Source of the DNA: Pseudomonas sp. GM49
GTDB lineage: Bacteria; Pseudomonadota; Gammaproteobacteria; Pseudomonadales; Pseudomonadaceae
Assembly (NCBI RefSeq): GCF_000282355.1
Contig: NZ_AKJL01000024.1
Coordinates: forward strand, 1 to 37,827
Length of the DNA stretch: 37,827 nucleotides
Direction of reading: 5' to 3'
This document shows, piece by piece, positions 24,602 through 31,948 of this stretch (its first letter is position 1; each line of letters starts with the position of its first letter). A model generated the notes under the pieces. It was not told where the DNA came from and made no database searches. It worked only from the letters and a program-made list of their open reading frames with translations. A program made the position numbers and the translations under genes.

Positions 24602-24979
24602 TCTCACCTGAAGGTCCTGCGGACCTTAATCGCGAGCAAGCTCGCTCCCACATTGGCTTTGTGTCTGACACAGCCTCCCTGTGGGAGCGAGCTTGCTCGC
24701 GATAGCTATTGCTCAAACAACACATTTCCCAAGTCTTGCACCCACCCCGTGCATCCCCGCCCACAACGCCCGTTCGCGGTGCGCGCTAACGAGTTTTTTC
24801 ATCGTTCGCATCCACATATTTCCTCATTTTCCTAATCCCGCCCTTGGGCCAACATCGATCTCGCCAGCCCGCCGAGTGCTGCCCGCCGAAGGGTCCTTCA
24901 GAGACCACAGGTAGCAGCCGATTCAGGGCTCGCCGTACTGCCCATGACAAAACTAAATCAACAGCTTTGGGAGTGCTCC
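24602..24979. other. 378-bp gap between the aminotransferase and ABC transporter genes
   Basis: It begins with a perfect hairpin AAGGTCC-TGC-GGACCTT (24611-24627) 10 bp after the aminotransferase stop, lacking a T tract. A REPIN follows (24629-24703). After that are a TGCAC/GTGCA inverted repeat with 7-bp spacer (24737-24753) and about 225 bp with no gene I can support. Short possible stems (GAAG-GGTC-CTTC near 24887; GGTC/GACC overlapping it) fall in the probable leader of the binding-protein gene. No known riboswitch class is convincing. Confidence 0.5.
24629..24703. repeat. REPIN, GTGGGAGCGAGCTTGCTCGCGA class
   Basis: Perfect 24-nt arms at 24629-24652 and 24680-24703 with a 27-nt spacer, the shortest spacer of this class in the window. 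It lies inside the catabolic module, between the aminotransferase and transporter genes. Confidence 0.9.
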
Positions 24980-25966
24980 ATGATCAAGTCCTTGCTTACG
25001 CGCGTTGCCCATCCACTGGCGATCACCGCCATCGCCGCGACGGTCGCTACCAGCGCCCAGGCCGGCACCCTGTCCATCGGTCATACCACCTGGGTCGGCT
25101 ACGGCACCCTGTACCTGGCCCAGGACCTTGGCTACTTCAAGGAAAACGGTTTGACCGTCGAGTTGCCAGTGGTCGAAGAAGCGGCGATGTACATGGCCGC
25201 ACAAGCATCCGGTGAGTTGTCCGGCTCGGCGTCGACCATCGACGAGGTGCTCAAGTACCGTCCGCAATTCTGCTTCAAGGCCGTGGCCGCACTGGACGAC
25301 AGCCATGGTGGCGACGGCGTGCTGGTGGGCAAGGACGTCAAGAGTCTGCAAGAGCTCAAGGGCCAGGCCGTGGCGGTGAACGAAGGTTCGACCTCGCAGT
25401 TCTGGTTGTCGTATCTGCTGAAAAAGAACGGCATGAAAATGAGCGACATCACCGTGCAGAACATGACGGCCGACGATGCTGCTACCGCGTTCATCGCCGG
25501 TCGTGTACCCGCTGCCGTGACCTGGGAGCCACACCTGTCGATGGTGCGTGACAAGAAACAGGGCAAGGTGCTGGTCGACAGCAGCAGCACGCCGGGTGTG
25601 ATCGTCGACGTGGTGGCATTGAACTGCACCGTCATCGAAAAACAGCCGGAAGACGTCAAGGCACTGGTGGCCGGTTTGTATAAAGCCGTGCAGTACACCA
25701 AGGATCATCCGCAGGAAGCCTACAAAATCATGGCCAAGGGTGTTGGCGGATACCTGGCCGATCCGAAGGAACTAGAAGCGGCCGCCCAAGGCGTGCGGTT
25801 CTACGATCAGGCCATGAGCGAAAAACTGCTGGGTGCGCCGGGCAAACCGGGTGACAGCGCGCCGCTGATCAAGCTGGCCAACGAGACCGCCAGCGAGCTG
25901 CAAGGCAAGCCCTACAACGTCAGCAATGACGACCTGATCGACAACCGCTTCGTCACCCCGCTCTAG
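24980..25966 (+). CDS. NitT/TauT-type ABC transporter substrate-binding protein
   Basis: A 328-residue periplasmic protein. A Sec signal peptide ends at SAQAG (about residue 28), and an NMT1/SsuA-type fold follows (LSIGHTTWVGYGTLYLAQDLGYFKENGL, in short WVGYGTLYLAQDLGYF). GSTSQFWLSYLLKKNG and FIAGRVPAAVTWEPHL are typical of the TauA/SsuA/NrtA group. These proteins bind taurine, sulfonates, nitrate, pyrimidine precursors or other small polar ligands, and the ligand here is unknown. I chose ATG at 24980, with GGGAG 6 nt upstream; an in-frame ATG at 24944 would spoil the signal peptide. The permease gene follows after 9 bp. Confidence 0.9.
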   Translation: MIKSLLTRVAHPLAITAIAATVATSAQAGTLSIGHTTWVGYGTLYLAQDLGYFKENGLTVELPVVEEAAMYMAAQASGELSGSASTIDEVLKYRPQFCFKAVAALDDSHGGDGVLVGKDVKSLQELKGQAVAVNEGSTSQFWLSYLLKKNGMKMSDITVQNMTADDAATAFIAGRVPAAVTWEPHLSMVRDKKQGKVLVDSSSTPGVIVDVVALNCTVIEKQPEDVKALVAGLYKAVQYTKDHPQEAYKIMAKGVGGYLADPKELEAAAQGVRFYDQAMSEKLLGAPGKPGDSAPLIKLANETASELQGKPYNVSNDDLIDNRFVTPL

Positions 25967-25975
25967 GAGGTTTGC

Positions 25976-26779
25976 ATGTTCAAGCGCAATTCATGGCTGA
26001 GCCGATGCATCACGCCCAAGACCGGCCTGCCGGTGTCGGTGATCTGGAGCGCGAGCGGTCTGGCCTGGGTGCTGCTGGTCGGCCTGTGGGCCGGCTTGTC
26101 CTACGGTGGCGTGGTGCCGGGCATGTTCCTGCCCACACCGGGCGCGGTGGTCGAGGCCGCCGTACGCCTCGGTCGCGACGGCACCCTCGGCCAGCATGTG
26201 TGGGCCAGCGTCGAAGTGGTGATGGTCGGTTTCATCGTGTCGTCCCTGGTGGCCGTGCCGCTGGGACTGTTGATGGGCAGCTTCCGCATTGTCCAGGCGT
26301 TCCTGGAGCCGATGGTCAACTTCATCCGCTATTTGCCGGTGACCTCGTTCGTACCGCTGTTCATCCTGTGGATCGGCATCGGTCTGGAACAGCGGGTTTC
26401 GGTGATCATCTTCGGCGTGTTCTTCCAGCAACTGGTGATGATCGCGGACGTGTCCAAAGGTATTTCCAAGGACCTGATCAATGCCTCCTATACCCTCGGT
26501 TCCAATCGCCGCGATGCGGTGCTGCATGTGATCGCCCCGGCTTCCCTGCCAGGCGTACTCGACACCCTGCGCGTGACCATGGGCTGGGCCTGGACTTACC
26601 TGGTGGTGGCTGAACTGGTCGCCGCTTCCAGTGGCCTGGGTTACCTGAGCCTCAAGGCCATGCGTGGCTTCCAGGTGGATGTGATTTTCCTCGCCATCGC
26701 GATCATCGGCCTGCTGGGCCTGGTCACCGATCAACTGTTCCGTTTTCTCCGTCTGAGGATCACCGCATGGGCTCAGTAA
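25976..26779 (+). CDS. ABC transporter permease (NitT/TauT type)
   Basis: A 267-residue inner-membrane permease with about six hydrophobic segments, BPD_transp_1 fold. The first helix is LAWVLLVGLWAGLSYGG. The cytoplasmic coupling segment with the EAA-like loop reads DLINASYTLGSNRRDAVLHVIAPASLPGVLDTLR (key INASYTLG and APASLPG). A conserved FLPTPGAVVEA follows the first helix, as in TauC/SsuC. A strong AGGAGG ribosome site lies 4 nt before the ATG. The ATPase gene overlaps its 3' end by 13 bp, indicating coupled translation of one transporter. Confidence 0.92.
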   Translation: MFKRNSWLSRCITPKTGLPVSVIWSASGLAWVLLVGLWAGLSYGGVVPGMFLPTPGAVVEAAVRLGRDGTLGQHVWASVEVVMVGFIVSSLVAVPLGLLMGSFRIVQAFLEPMVNFIRYLPVTSFVPLFILWIGIGLEQRVSVIIFGVFFQQLVMIADVSKGISKDLINASYTLGSNRRDAVLHVIAPASLPGVLDTLRVTMGWAWTYLVVAELVAASSGLGYLSLKAMRGFQVDVIFLAIAIIGLLGLVTDQLFRFLRLRITAWAQ

Positions 26780-27600
26780 CCGCCGCCACTCATCGTTTTG
26801 TCGCTCCTCAGATTGCCCCGGTGAACGCACCACGGCTGCAAGTGGACAAGGTCAGCCTGCGTTACAAGAAGCCCGATGGCGGAACCTTTACCGCGTTACA
26901 GGAGGTGTCGTTCGAGGTGCCGGACCAGCAATTCGCTGTGCTGGTGGGGCCTTCGGGCTGCGGCAAGTCGAGCCTGCTGTACCTCACCGCCGGCCTGGCC
27001 GAACCGACCTCGGGCGAGATTTACGTCGGCGGCCAACAGGTGGAAGGCCCCGGTGCGGATCGCGGCATGGTGTTCCAGAGCTACACGCTGTTCCCATGGC
27101 TGACCGTGCGGCAGAACGTCGAGTTCGGCCTCAAGCGTCGCGGCATGCCGGCGGCGCAACGCAAGGACATAGTCGACTACTACGTCAATGAAGTGGGCCT
27201 GAGCGGCTTTGCCGACAACTACGCCAAGCAGTTATCCGGCGGGATGATGCAGCGTGTCGCCATTGCCCGCGCGCTGGCCAATGACCCGCAGATCCTGCTG
27301 ATGGACGAACCCTTCGGTGCCCTCGACAGCCAGACGCGCCTGCAAATGCAGCAGTTGTTGCTGCGGGTGTGGGGCAACAGCAAGAAGACCGTGTTGTTCG
27401 TGACCCACGACATCGACGAGGCGATTCTGCTCGGCGACCGGGTCTATGTCATGGGCGCCAGGCCTGGGCGGATCAAGCAGATCCTCGATGTGCCGATCGA
27501 GCGTCCGCGGAACCTGGACATGGTCATGGAGCGCTCGTTCATCGAGATGAAGCGCGAGATCTTCGGGCTGCTGCATGATGATCTGGAAGAGGTGCATTAA
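26767..27600 (+). CDS. ABC transporter ATP-binding protein (NitT/TauT type)
   Basis: A 277-residue ATPase. Walker A GPSGCGKSS lies at about 61-69, the Q-loop is in MVFQSYTLFPWLTV, the signature LSGGMMQR at about 156-163, Walker B ILLMDEPFGALD at about 176-187, and the H-loop in FVTHDIDEAI. An unusual 20-residue N-terminal lead (GSVTAATHRFVAPQIAPVNA) precedes the domain. It resembles TauB/SsuB. It completes the transporter with the two preceding genes. The operon ends near a mosaic REP element, converging with the EEP-family gene. Confidence 0.94.
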   Translation: MGSVTAATHRFVAPQIAPVNAPRLQVDKVSLRYKKPDGGTFTALQEVSFEVPDQQFAVLVGPSGCGKSSLLYLTAGLAEPTSGEIYVGGQQVEGPGADRGMVFQSYTLFPWLTVRQNVEFGLKRRGMPAAQRKDIVDYYVNEVGLSGFADNYAKQLSGGMMQRVAIARALANDPQILLMDEPFGALDSQTRLQMQQLLLRVWGNSKKTVLFVTHDIDEAILLGDRVYVMGARPGRIKQILDVPIERPRNLDMVMERSFIEMKREIFGLLHDDLEEVH

Positions 27601-27626
27601 ACCTGATTCGAGCCGATGCACCATCC

Positions 27627-27775
27627 CTGTGGGAGCGAGCCTTTGTGGCGAGGGGGCTTGCCCCCGTTCGGCTGCGCAGCAGTCGTAATCTGGCCGATTT
27701 ACTGTTTCTGATAAATCATGGTTGCTGCAAATGGGGCCGCTTCGCAGCCCAACGGGGGCAAGCCCCCTCGCCACA
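27627..27775. repeat. Mosaic REP: truncated GTGGGAGCGAGC half fused to a GTGGCGAGGGGG REPIN
   Basis: 27627-27640 reads CTGTGGGAGCGAGC, the first half of a class-1 REP, and breaks off. A complete class-2 REPIN follows, with perfect arms at 27644-27668 and 27751-27775. It lies between the convergent ABC ATPase and EEP-family genes. Confidence 0.85.
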
Positions 27776-27802
27776 CAAGCCCGGAGCCTACAGGTTTATG
27801 TA

Positions 27803-28882
27803 TCAGGGCGCAGCCGGCAACAGGAACCGGGCAATCACCGGCAAGTGATCGGAGATACGCAATGTATCGTCTTGCCTCACCATGGCTTCGACCCGTTTGA
27901 TCCGCGGACTGTAGAACAGGTAATCGACGGTCCGGTCCGGGCCGTTCAGCCCGGGATCGTTCGGGTAATGCGTCAGCCAGCGCTCGCGGTCGATACCACT
28001 GGATTCGTGGTTGGTCGGGATCATCGGGTACTTGTCCCACAGCACATGCAACGCACTGTCGGCGGAGTAGGGTGTGCGTTGCACATCGGGCAGGCGTCGA
28101 TACTGGCCCAGCGGCAACAGGTTGAAATCCCCACCGATCAGCCACGGCGTGCCACGGCTTTCGAATTTATCGAGGGCCCTGGCCACGGCGTTCACCTGGG
28201 TTTGCAAGGTATTGTCGACTTGGGTGGCGCGGTCCAGATGGGTATTGAGCACCGCCAGCTGCCCGCCATCACTCAACGGCAAGTAGCTCACCAGCAATGC
28301 GTCTCTGGGTTTGAACTGGCGGCTGACCGGATTGCCCGAGGCGACGGGCAGTTGCAGGCGTTCGGCATGTTCGATCTGGTAACGGCTCAGGGTTGCCAGT
28401 TGCCGACCGACGCTGCCGAAAATGTGCGGGTTCGGCACGAAGTCGGCCTTCCAGTCGAAGGCGCTGGTGCCACACGGATACAAGTCGGCGAGCCGTTCCT
28501 GCAGCAGTTTGAACTGGTGCTGGTAATCGCTGGCCTTGGCGCCGTCGTCCAGCTCCTGCAACAGCACGATGTCCGGTTGTTCGTCGCGAATCACCCGCGC
28601 CACTTCGTCAAGGCTGAAGGCCATGTCTTCCGCTGTGGGGCGTTCGTCGGTGCCGGCGGCCAGGTCATTCCAGAACACGTAACGCTTGCCGGCCAGGTAC
28701 TGGACGTTCCAGGTCATCACCTTCAGCGCCTGCCCGGGGACCAGGGTGGGTGCCTGGGCACTGCAACTGACTGGCAAAACTTCTTTGGTGTCGGGGCGCC
28801 AGGTCAGGCTGTAGATCGTCACGGCGATCAGACCGGTCACGATCAGCAGGCCCAGCAGGGTGTAGCGCAGTAGACGGGTCAT
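27803..28882 (-). CDS. Endonuclease/exonuclease/phosphatase (EEP) family protein, membrane-anchored
   Basis: A 359-residue protein. An N-terminal hydrophobic helix (YTLLGLLIVTGLIAVTIYSLTW) probably anchors or exports it. An EEP (DNase I-like) domain follows, with VMTWNVQYL (Mg-site Asn), VLLQELDD (Glu), LNTHLD, GGDFNLLPLG (Asp and Asn) and the C-terminal ISDHLPVIA (Asp-His). All catalytic motifs are present. EEP enzymes cleave phosphodiesters in DNA, inositol lipids or sphingomyelin, and the substrate here is unknown. A periplasmic or outer-face location is inferred. I chose ATG at 28882 (MTRLLRYTLL); the frame is open to 28921. Confidence 0.9.
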   Translation of the reverse strand: MTRLLRYTLLGLLIVTGLIAVTIYSLTWRPDTKEVLPVSCSAQAPTLVPGQALKVMTWNVQYLAGKRYVFWNDLAAGTDERPTAEDMAFSLDEVARVIRDEQPDIVLLQELDDGAKASDYQHQFKLLQERLADLYPCGTSAFDWKADFVPNPHIFGSVGRQLATLSRYQIEHAERLQLPVASGNPVSRQFKPRDALLVSYLPLSDGGQLAVLNTHLDRATQVDNTLQTQVNAVARALDKFESRGTPWLIGGDFNLLPLGQYRRLPDVQRTPYSADSALHVLWDKYPMIPTNHESSGIDRERWLTHYPNDPGLNGPDRTVDYLFYSPRIKRVEAMVRQDDTLRISDHLPVIARFLLPAAP

Positions 28883-28948
28883 GGCTCGGCTTATTGGCGT
28901 TACAAAATTGTTCCCGAGCATACCCGAGAGCGATGGTCGCGCCCTGGG

Positions 28949-29623
28949 TCAGAGCGAGCTGTCATTTCTCTCAGGCAACGGGTTGATCAGCATGAACAAA
29001 CGGAACAGCACCACGCTGGTAAACAGCTGCAGGAAACTGTGGGCGCTGTCGATCAGCAGCGAAATCACCGGGTTTTGCGGTTCCGGATACACCGCCAGGG
29101 TCGCCCCCTTGAGCAACCACAACGGCCCCATCACACACAGAATGCACAGCAGGATGCGCAGAAAGTGACCTTGGGTCATGCGCAGGCTTTCCTTCATGGC
29201 CGCCAGCGGCGCCAGGCCTCGCAACACCAGCAGATACTCACCAAACGCCAGGGTCACCATCAGGTAGATACCCGGCAGGAAGTACAGCGACAGGCCGAGC
29301 AGAATCAGCACGGTATTGAGTGCCGTCAGCAGGGCGAAGCGTGGCCACAGGCTTGCTGCCATCGCCAGCAGGTCGCGGTTGCGCGGCGACTCGCCCCGGC
29401 TGCGGGCGTCGAGAAACAGAATCAGCGCGGCGGTGTACAGCGGGTACACCAGCAGGCCGACAATCACGCTGATGCCGGGGAAACTGTCCGGCTCCGTGGA
29501 GTGGTCGACCACTTGTTGCAGCAGCGCCTCAAGCATCACCAGCGGCAGGCACAGTTGCACGATCTGGCCCAGATTGCGCTTGAAGAAATACAGCGAGTCA
29601 CGCAGGACATCTAACGGATTCAT
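28949..29623 (-). CDS. YciC-family multipass membrane protein
   Basis: A 224-residue integral membrane protein with about six hydrophobic segments. It begins MNPLDVLRDSLYFFKRNLGQIVQLCLPLVMLEALLQ. GLAPLAAMKESLRMTQGHFLRILL, in the middle, is characteristic of the UPF0259/YciC family. The function is not established. It lies upstream of the EEP gene on the same strand (66-bp gap), possibly in one transcript. It is divergent from the DUF2076 gene. Confidence 0.85.
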   Translation of the reverse strand: MNPLDVLRDSLYFFKRNLGQIVQLCLPLVMLEALLQQVVDHSTEPDSFPGISVIVGLLVYPLYTAALILFLDARSRGESPRNRDLLAMAASLWPRFALLTALNTVLILLGLSLYFLPGIYLMVTLAFGEYLLVLRGLAPLAAMKESLRMTQGHFLRILLCILCVMGPLWLLKGATLAVYPEPQNPVISLLIDSAHSFLQLFTSVVLFRLFMLINPLPERNDSSL

Positions 29624-29710
29624 CAGTTGGTATCGCAGGTTGGAAGCAGTGGCTCACTTTAACCGATCAAACGCTCGGGGACGCAAACGTAAACGTTCGG
29701 TAAAGGTCAT

Positions 29711-29727
29711 TGAAACATCTTGTTTCA
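29711..29727. promoter_or_regulatory. 17-bp palindrome upstream of DUF2076 gene
   Basis: TGAAACA (29711-29717) and TGTTTCA (29721-29727) are perfect reverse complements around TCT. It lies in the 178-bp divergent region between the YciC-like and DUF2076 genes, 75 bp before the latter's ATG. It resembles a PsrA or TetR-type operator (GAAAC/GTTTC half-sites); the 5-bp gap between the GAAAC/GTTTC cores differs from the 2-4 bp I recall for PsrA. Confidence 0.5.
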
Positions 29728-29801
29728 GCCTCCATTAAGGTTGAGCACCTTATCCTCAGTGGATAAAGGCAACGATTTTTCCGGCAATCTACGAGGTCGC
29801 C

Positions 29802-30578
29802 ATGAACAGCGAAGAACAAACCCTGATCGATGGACTGTTTTCCCGGCTGCAACAGGCCGAAACGGACTCAGCCCCGCGCGACGCCCAGGCCGAGGCGCGG
29901 ATCAAGGAACACCTGACGCGCCAGCCTGCGGCAGGCTATTTCATGACCCAGGCGATTCTGGTGCAAGAGGCGGCGATCAAGAGCCTCGACGAGCAGAACC
30001 AGCAACTGACCCGGCAAGTCCAGCAATTGCAGGCCGAGCTGCAACAGGCCAAGGCTCAGGCAACCCCGGCTCCGGCACCGGGTAGCGGTGGCTTTTTGTC
30101 GAGCATCTTTGGCGGCAGCTCTCGTGAGCCACAGCCGGCACCCACCCAGAGCGCACCGCCATCGAGCGGTGGCTGGCGTGAGCCGGGGCGTTCGTCGTTT
30201 GGCGCACCACCGCCCCAACAGAACTTCGGCGCCCCGCAGCAAAACTTTCCACAGCAGGGCTATGCACCCCAGCAACAGGCCCCGGCAGCGGTCGGCAGCA
30301 GTTTCCTCGGTGGTGCGCTGAAAACCGCTGCTGGCGTGGCGGGTGGCGTGATGCTGGCTCAAGGCATCAGCAGCCTGTTCCATCACAATCAGCAACCGGA
30401 AATCGTTGAAGTCATCAAGGAAGAGCCGGCCCAGGTCAACGACCAGGGCAACAATGGCTGGGGCGATGACCAGCGCATGGCTGGTAACGATTCCTACAGC
30501 AACGATCAGAGCGGGTTCAGCGACGCTGACTACAGCGATGACTCGTTATTCGGCGGCGACGACGATTCCTTCGTCTGA
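29802..30578 (+). CDS. DUF2076 domain-containing protein
   Basis: A 258-residue protein recognised as DUF2076 from its N-terminus (MNSEEQTLIDGLFSRLQQAE) and the segment RIKEHLTRQPAAGYFMTQAILVQEAAI. A coiled coil follows (about residues 62-88, EQNQQLTRQVQQLQAELQQ), then a Pro/Gln-rich linker (about 90-170). Next is a glycine-rich hydrophobic stretch (FLGGALKTAAGVAGGVMLAQ) and a strongly acidic tail ending DDSLFGGDDDSFV. No signal peptide is seen. The family is widespread but uncharacterised. ATG at 29802 has an ACGAGG ribosome site. A single perfect hairpin (30585-30614) begins right after its stop and may end its transcript. Confidence 0.88.
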   Translation: MNSEEQTLIDGLFSRLQQAETDSAPRDAQAEARIKEHLTRQPAAGYFMTQAILVQEAAIKSLDEQNQQLTRQVQQLQAELQQAKAQATPAPAPGSGGFLSSIFGGSSREPQPAPTQSAPPSSGGWREPGRSSFGAPPPQQNFGAPQQNFPQQGYAPQQQAPAAVGSSFLGGALKTAAGVAGGVMLAQGISSLFHHNQQPEIVEVIKEEPAQVNDQGNNGWGDDQRMAGNDSYSNDQSGFSDADYSDDSLFGGDDDSFV

Positions 30579-30584
30579 CACACC

Positions 30585-30614
30585 TGTGGCGAGGGAGCTT
30601 GCTCCCTCGCCACA
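30585..30614. repeat. Single REP, perfect 30-nt palindrome
   Basis: TGTGGCGAGGGAGC (30585-30598) faces its exact complement GCTCCCTCGCCACA (30601-30614) across TT. There is no partner arm and no spacer, unlike the other elements. It begins 7 bp after the DUF2076 stop and could act as a transcript end. Confidence 0.85.
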
Positions 30615-30703
30615 TAGCCGATTATTCGCGGAACAATCCTTCGGGCTGGCATACTGGGCGACTTCTCGGGCCTGGTGCCTGATTCAGCCTTTGAGGAAAG
30701 CCG

Positions 30704-31183
30704 GTGAAAAAAATCGCAGTGTTCGCCGATGTCCAGAACCTCTACTACACCGTGCGTCAGGCCTATGGTTGTCACTTCAACTACGCCGCGCTGTGGGCTG
30801 ACATCAGCAAACAGGGCGAGATCGTCGAAGCCTACGCCTACGCCATCGACCGTGGCGACAGCAAACAGCAGCAGTTCCAGCAGATCCTGCGCAACCTTGG
30901 TTTCACCGTGAAGCTCAAGCCATACATCCAGCGCAGTGATGGTTCGGCCAAGGGCGACTGGGACGTGGGCATCACCCTCGACATCATGGATGCAGCCGAT
31001 CATGTCGACGAAATCGTGCTGGCCTCCGGCGATGGCGATTTCGACATGCTGCTCGAACGCATCATCAGCAAACATGGCGTGCAAGCGGTGGCCTACGGCG
31101 TACCGGGCCTGACCGCCAACTCGCTGATCCGCGCCGCCAGCCGCTACGTGCCAATCGAAGGCGCGTTGCTGCTCAAGAATTGA
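30704..31183 (+). CDS. NYN-domain (LabA/DUF88-like) putative ribonuclease
   Basis: A 159-residue protein of the NYN/LabA-DUF88 family, a PIN-like nuclease fold. Acidic active-site candidates are D9 in VFADVQNLYY, the aspartates in KGDWDVGITLDIM, and LASGDGDFDML. The C-terminus (YGVPGLTANSLIRAASRYVPI) is typical. The family is thought to cleave RNA with metal ions, but few members have known targets. The start is GTG at 30704 with GAGGAA 7 nt upstream. The DEDDh exonuclease gene begins 22 bp downstream, so the two nucleases are likely co-expressed. Confidence 0.88.
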   Translation: MKKIAVFADVQNLYYTVRQAYGCHFNYAALWADISKQGEIVEAYAYAIDRGDSKQQQFQQILRNLGFTVKLKPYIQRSDGSAKGDWDVGITLDIMDAADHVDEIVLASGDGDFDMLLERIISKHGVQAVAYGVPGLTANSLIRAASRYVPIEGALLLKN

Positions 31184-31205
31184 TTTTTACGGAGTTGAAC
31201 CAGGT

Positions 31206-31811
31206 TTGGAACGCATAGCAGTCATTGACTTTGAAACCACCGGGATCTCCCCGAGCAGCAGCTGCCGGGCCACGGAAATTGCCGTGGTGATCCTTGAGCA
31301 GGGGCGCATCGTCGAGCGTTACCAAAGCCTGATGAACGCCGGCGTCCGCGTCCCTGCCTTCATCGAGCAGCTCACCGGCATCAGCAACGCCATGCTGCGC
31401 ACCGCGCCGTCGGCAGAGCAGGTGATGAACGAAGTGAATGAATTCGTCGGCACCACGCCGTTGCTGGCGCACAACGCGGCATTCGACCAGAAGTTCTGGG
31501 ACTTCGAACTGGGGCGAATCAAACGCACCCGATTGCAGAACTTTGCCTGTTCGCTGCTTTTGGCCCGGCGCCTGATGCCCGCCGCGCCGAACCACAAACT
31601 CGGCACCCTCACCACGTTTGCCAACCTGCCCCACACCGGCAAGGCCCACCGGGCCATGGCCGATGCCGAGATGGCCGCCAACCTGATGGCGCACCTGGAG
31701 GAAGAGTTGCTCCAGAAGCATGGTTTGCGCGAGCTATCCCATGACCTGCTGTGCAAGTTGCAGAAGGTGCCAGCGGCGAAAGTGGGCGAGCATCTCAAGC
31801 GTTATCGCTGA
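31206..31811 (+). CDS. DEDDh 3'-5' exonuclease (DnaQ-like) domain protein
   Basis: A 201-residue exonuclease of the DnaQ/RNase T superfamily. Motif Exo I IDFETTG gives D8 and E10, Exo II lies in LLAHNAAFDQKFW, and Exo III is HRAMADAEMAANL with the DEDDh histidine and aspartate. It is a stand-alone exonuclease with no polymerase or helicase domain. Its substrate could be DNA or RNA ends. The start appears to be TTG at 31206, with GGAG about 11 nt upstream. The tail LHRLQKVPAAKVGEHLKRYR-like (seen as KVPAAKVGEHLKRYR) is basic. It is in tandem with the NYN nuclease and converges on the Lrp-type regulator gene across a REPIN. Confidence 0.88.
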   Translation: MERIAVIDFETTGISPSSSCRATEIAVVILEQGRIVERYQSLMNAGVRVPAFIEQLTGISNAMLRTAPSAEQVMNEVNEFVGTTPLLAHNAAFDQKFWDFELGRIKRTRLQNFACSLLLARRLMPAAPNHKLGTLTTFANLPHTGKAHRAMADAEMAANLMAHLEEELLQKHGLRELSHDLLCKLQKVPAAKVGEHLKRYR

Positions 31812-31833
31812 TCCCGAACACACCGCAAATCCC

Positions 31834-31935
31834 CTGTAGGAGCGAGCCTGCTCGCGATGAACCCGAGAACAGTGCGGGGTGTCAGGTTTCCCGCGTTATC
31901 GTCGGCGACCATCGCGAGCAGGCTCGCTCCTACAG
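31834..31935. repeat. REPIN, GTAGGAGCGAGCCTGCTCGCGA class
   Basis: Perfect 26-nt arms at 31834-31859 and 31910-31935 with a 50-nt spacer. It differs from the other class-1 elements by GTAGG for GTGGG and CC for CT in the core. It lies between the convergent exonuclease and Lrp-type genes. Confidence 0.9.
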
Positions 31936-31948
31936 GTTCCGCGTTCGA

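Noticed and set aside
23159..24607. 482-codon minus-strand open frame
   Set aside because: It is antisense to the class III aminotransferase, which has all catalytic motifs.
24885..24965. Resemblance to a guanidine-III or glycine riboswitch (CGCCGTAC...GACAA; GCCGAAGG)
   Set aside because: Only short pieces match. The 3' strand needed for the guanidine-III pseudoknot and the tandem GGA/CUCUCAGG parts of the glycine aptamer are absent.
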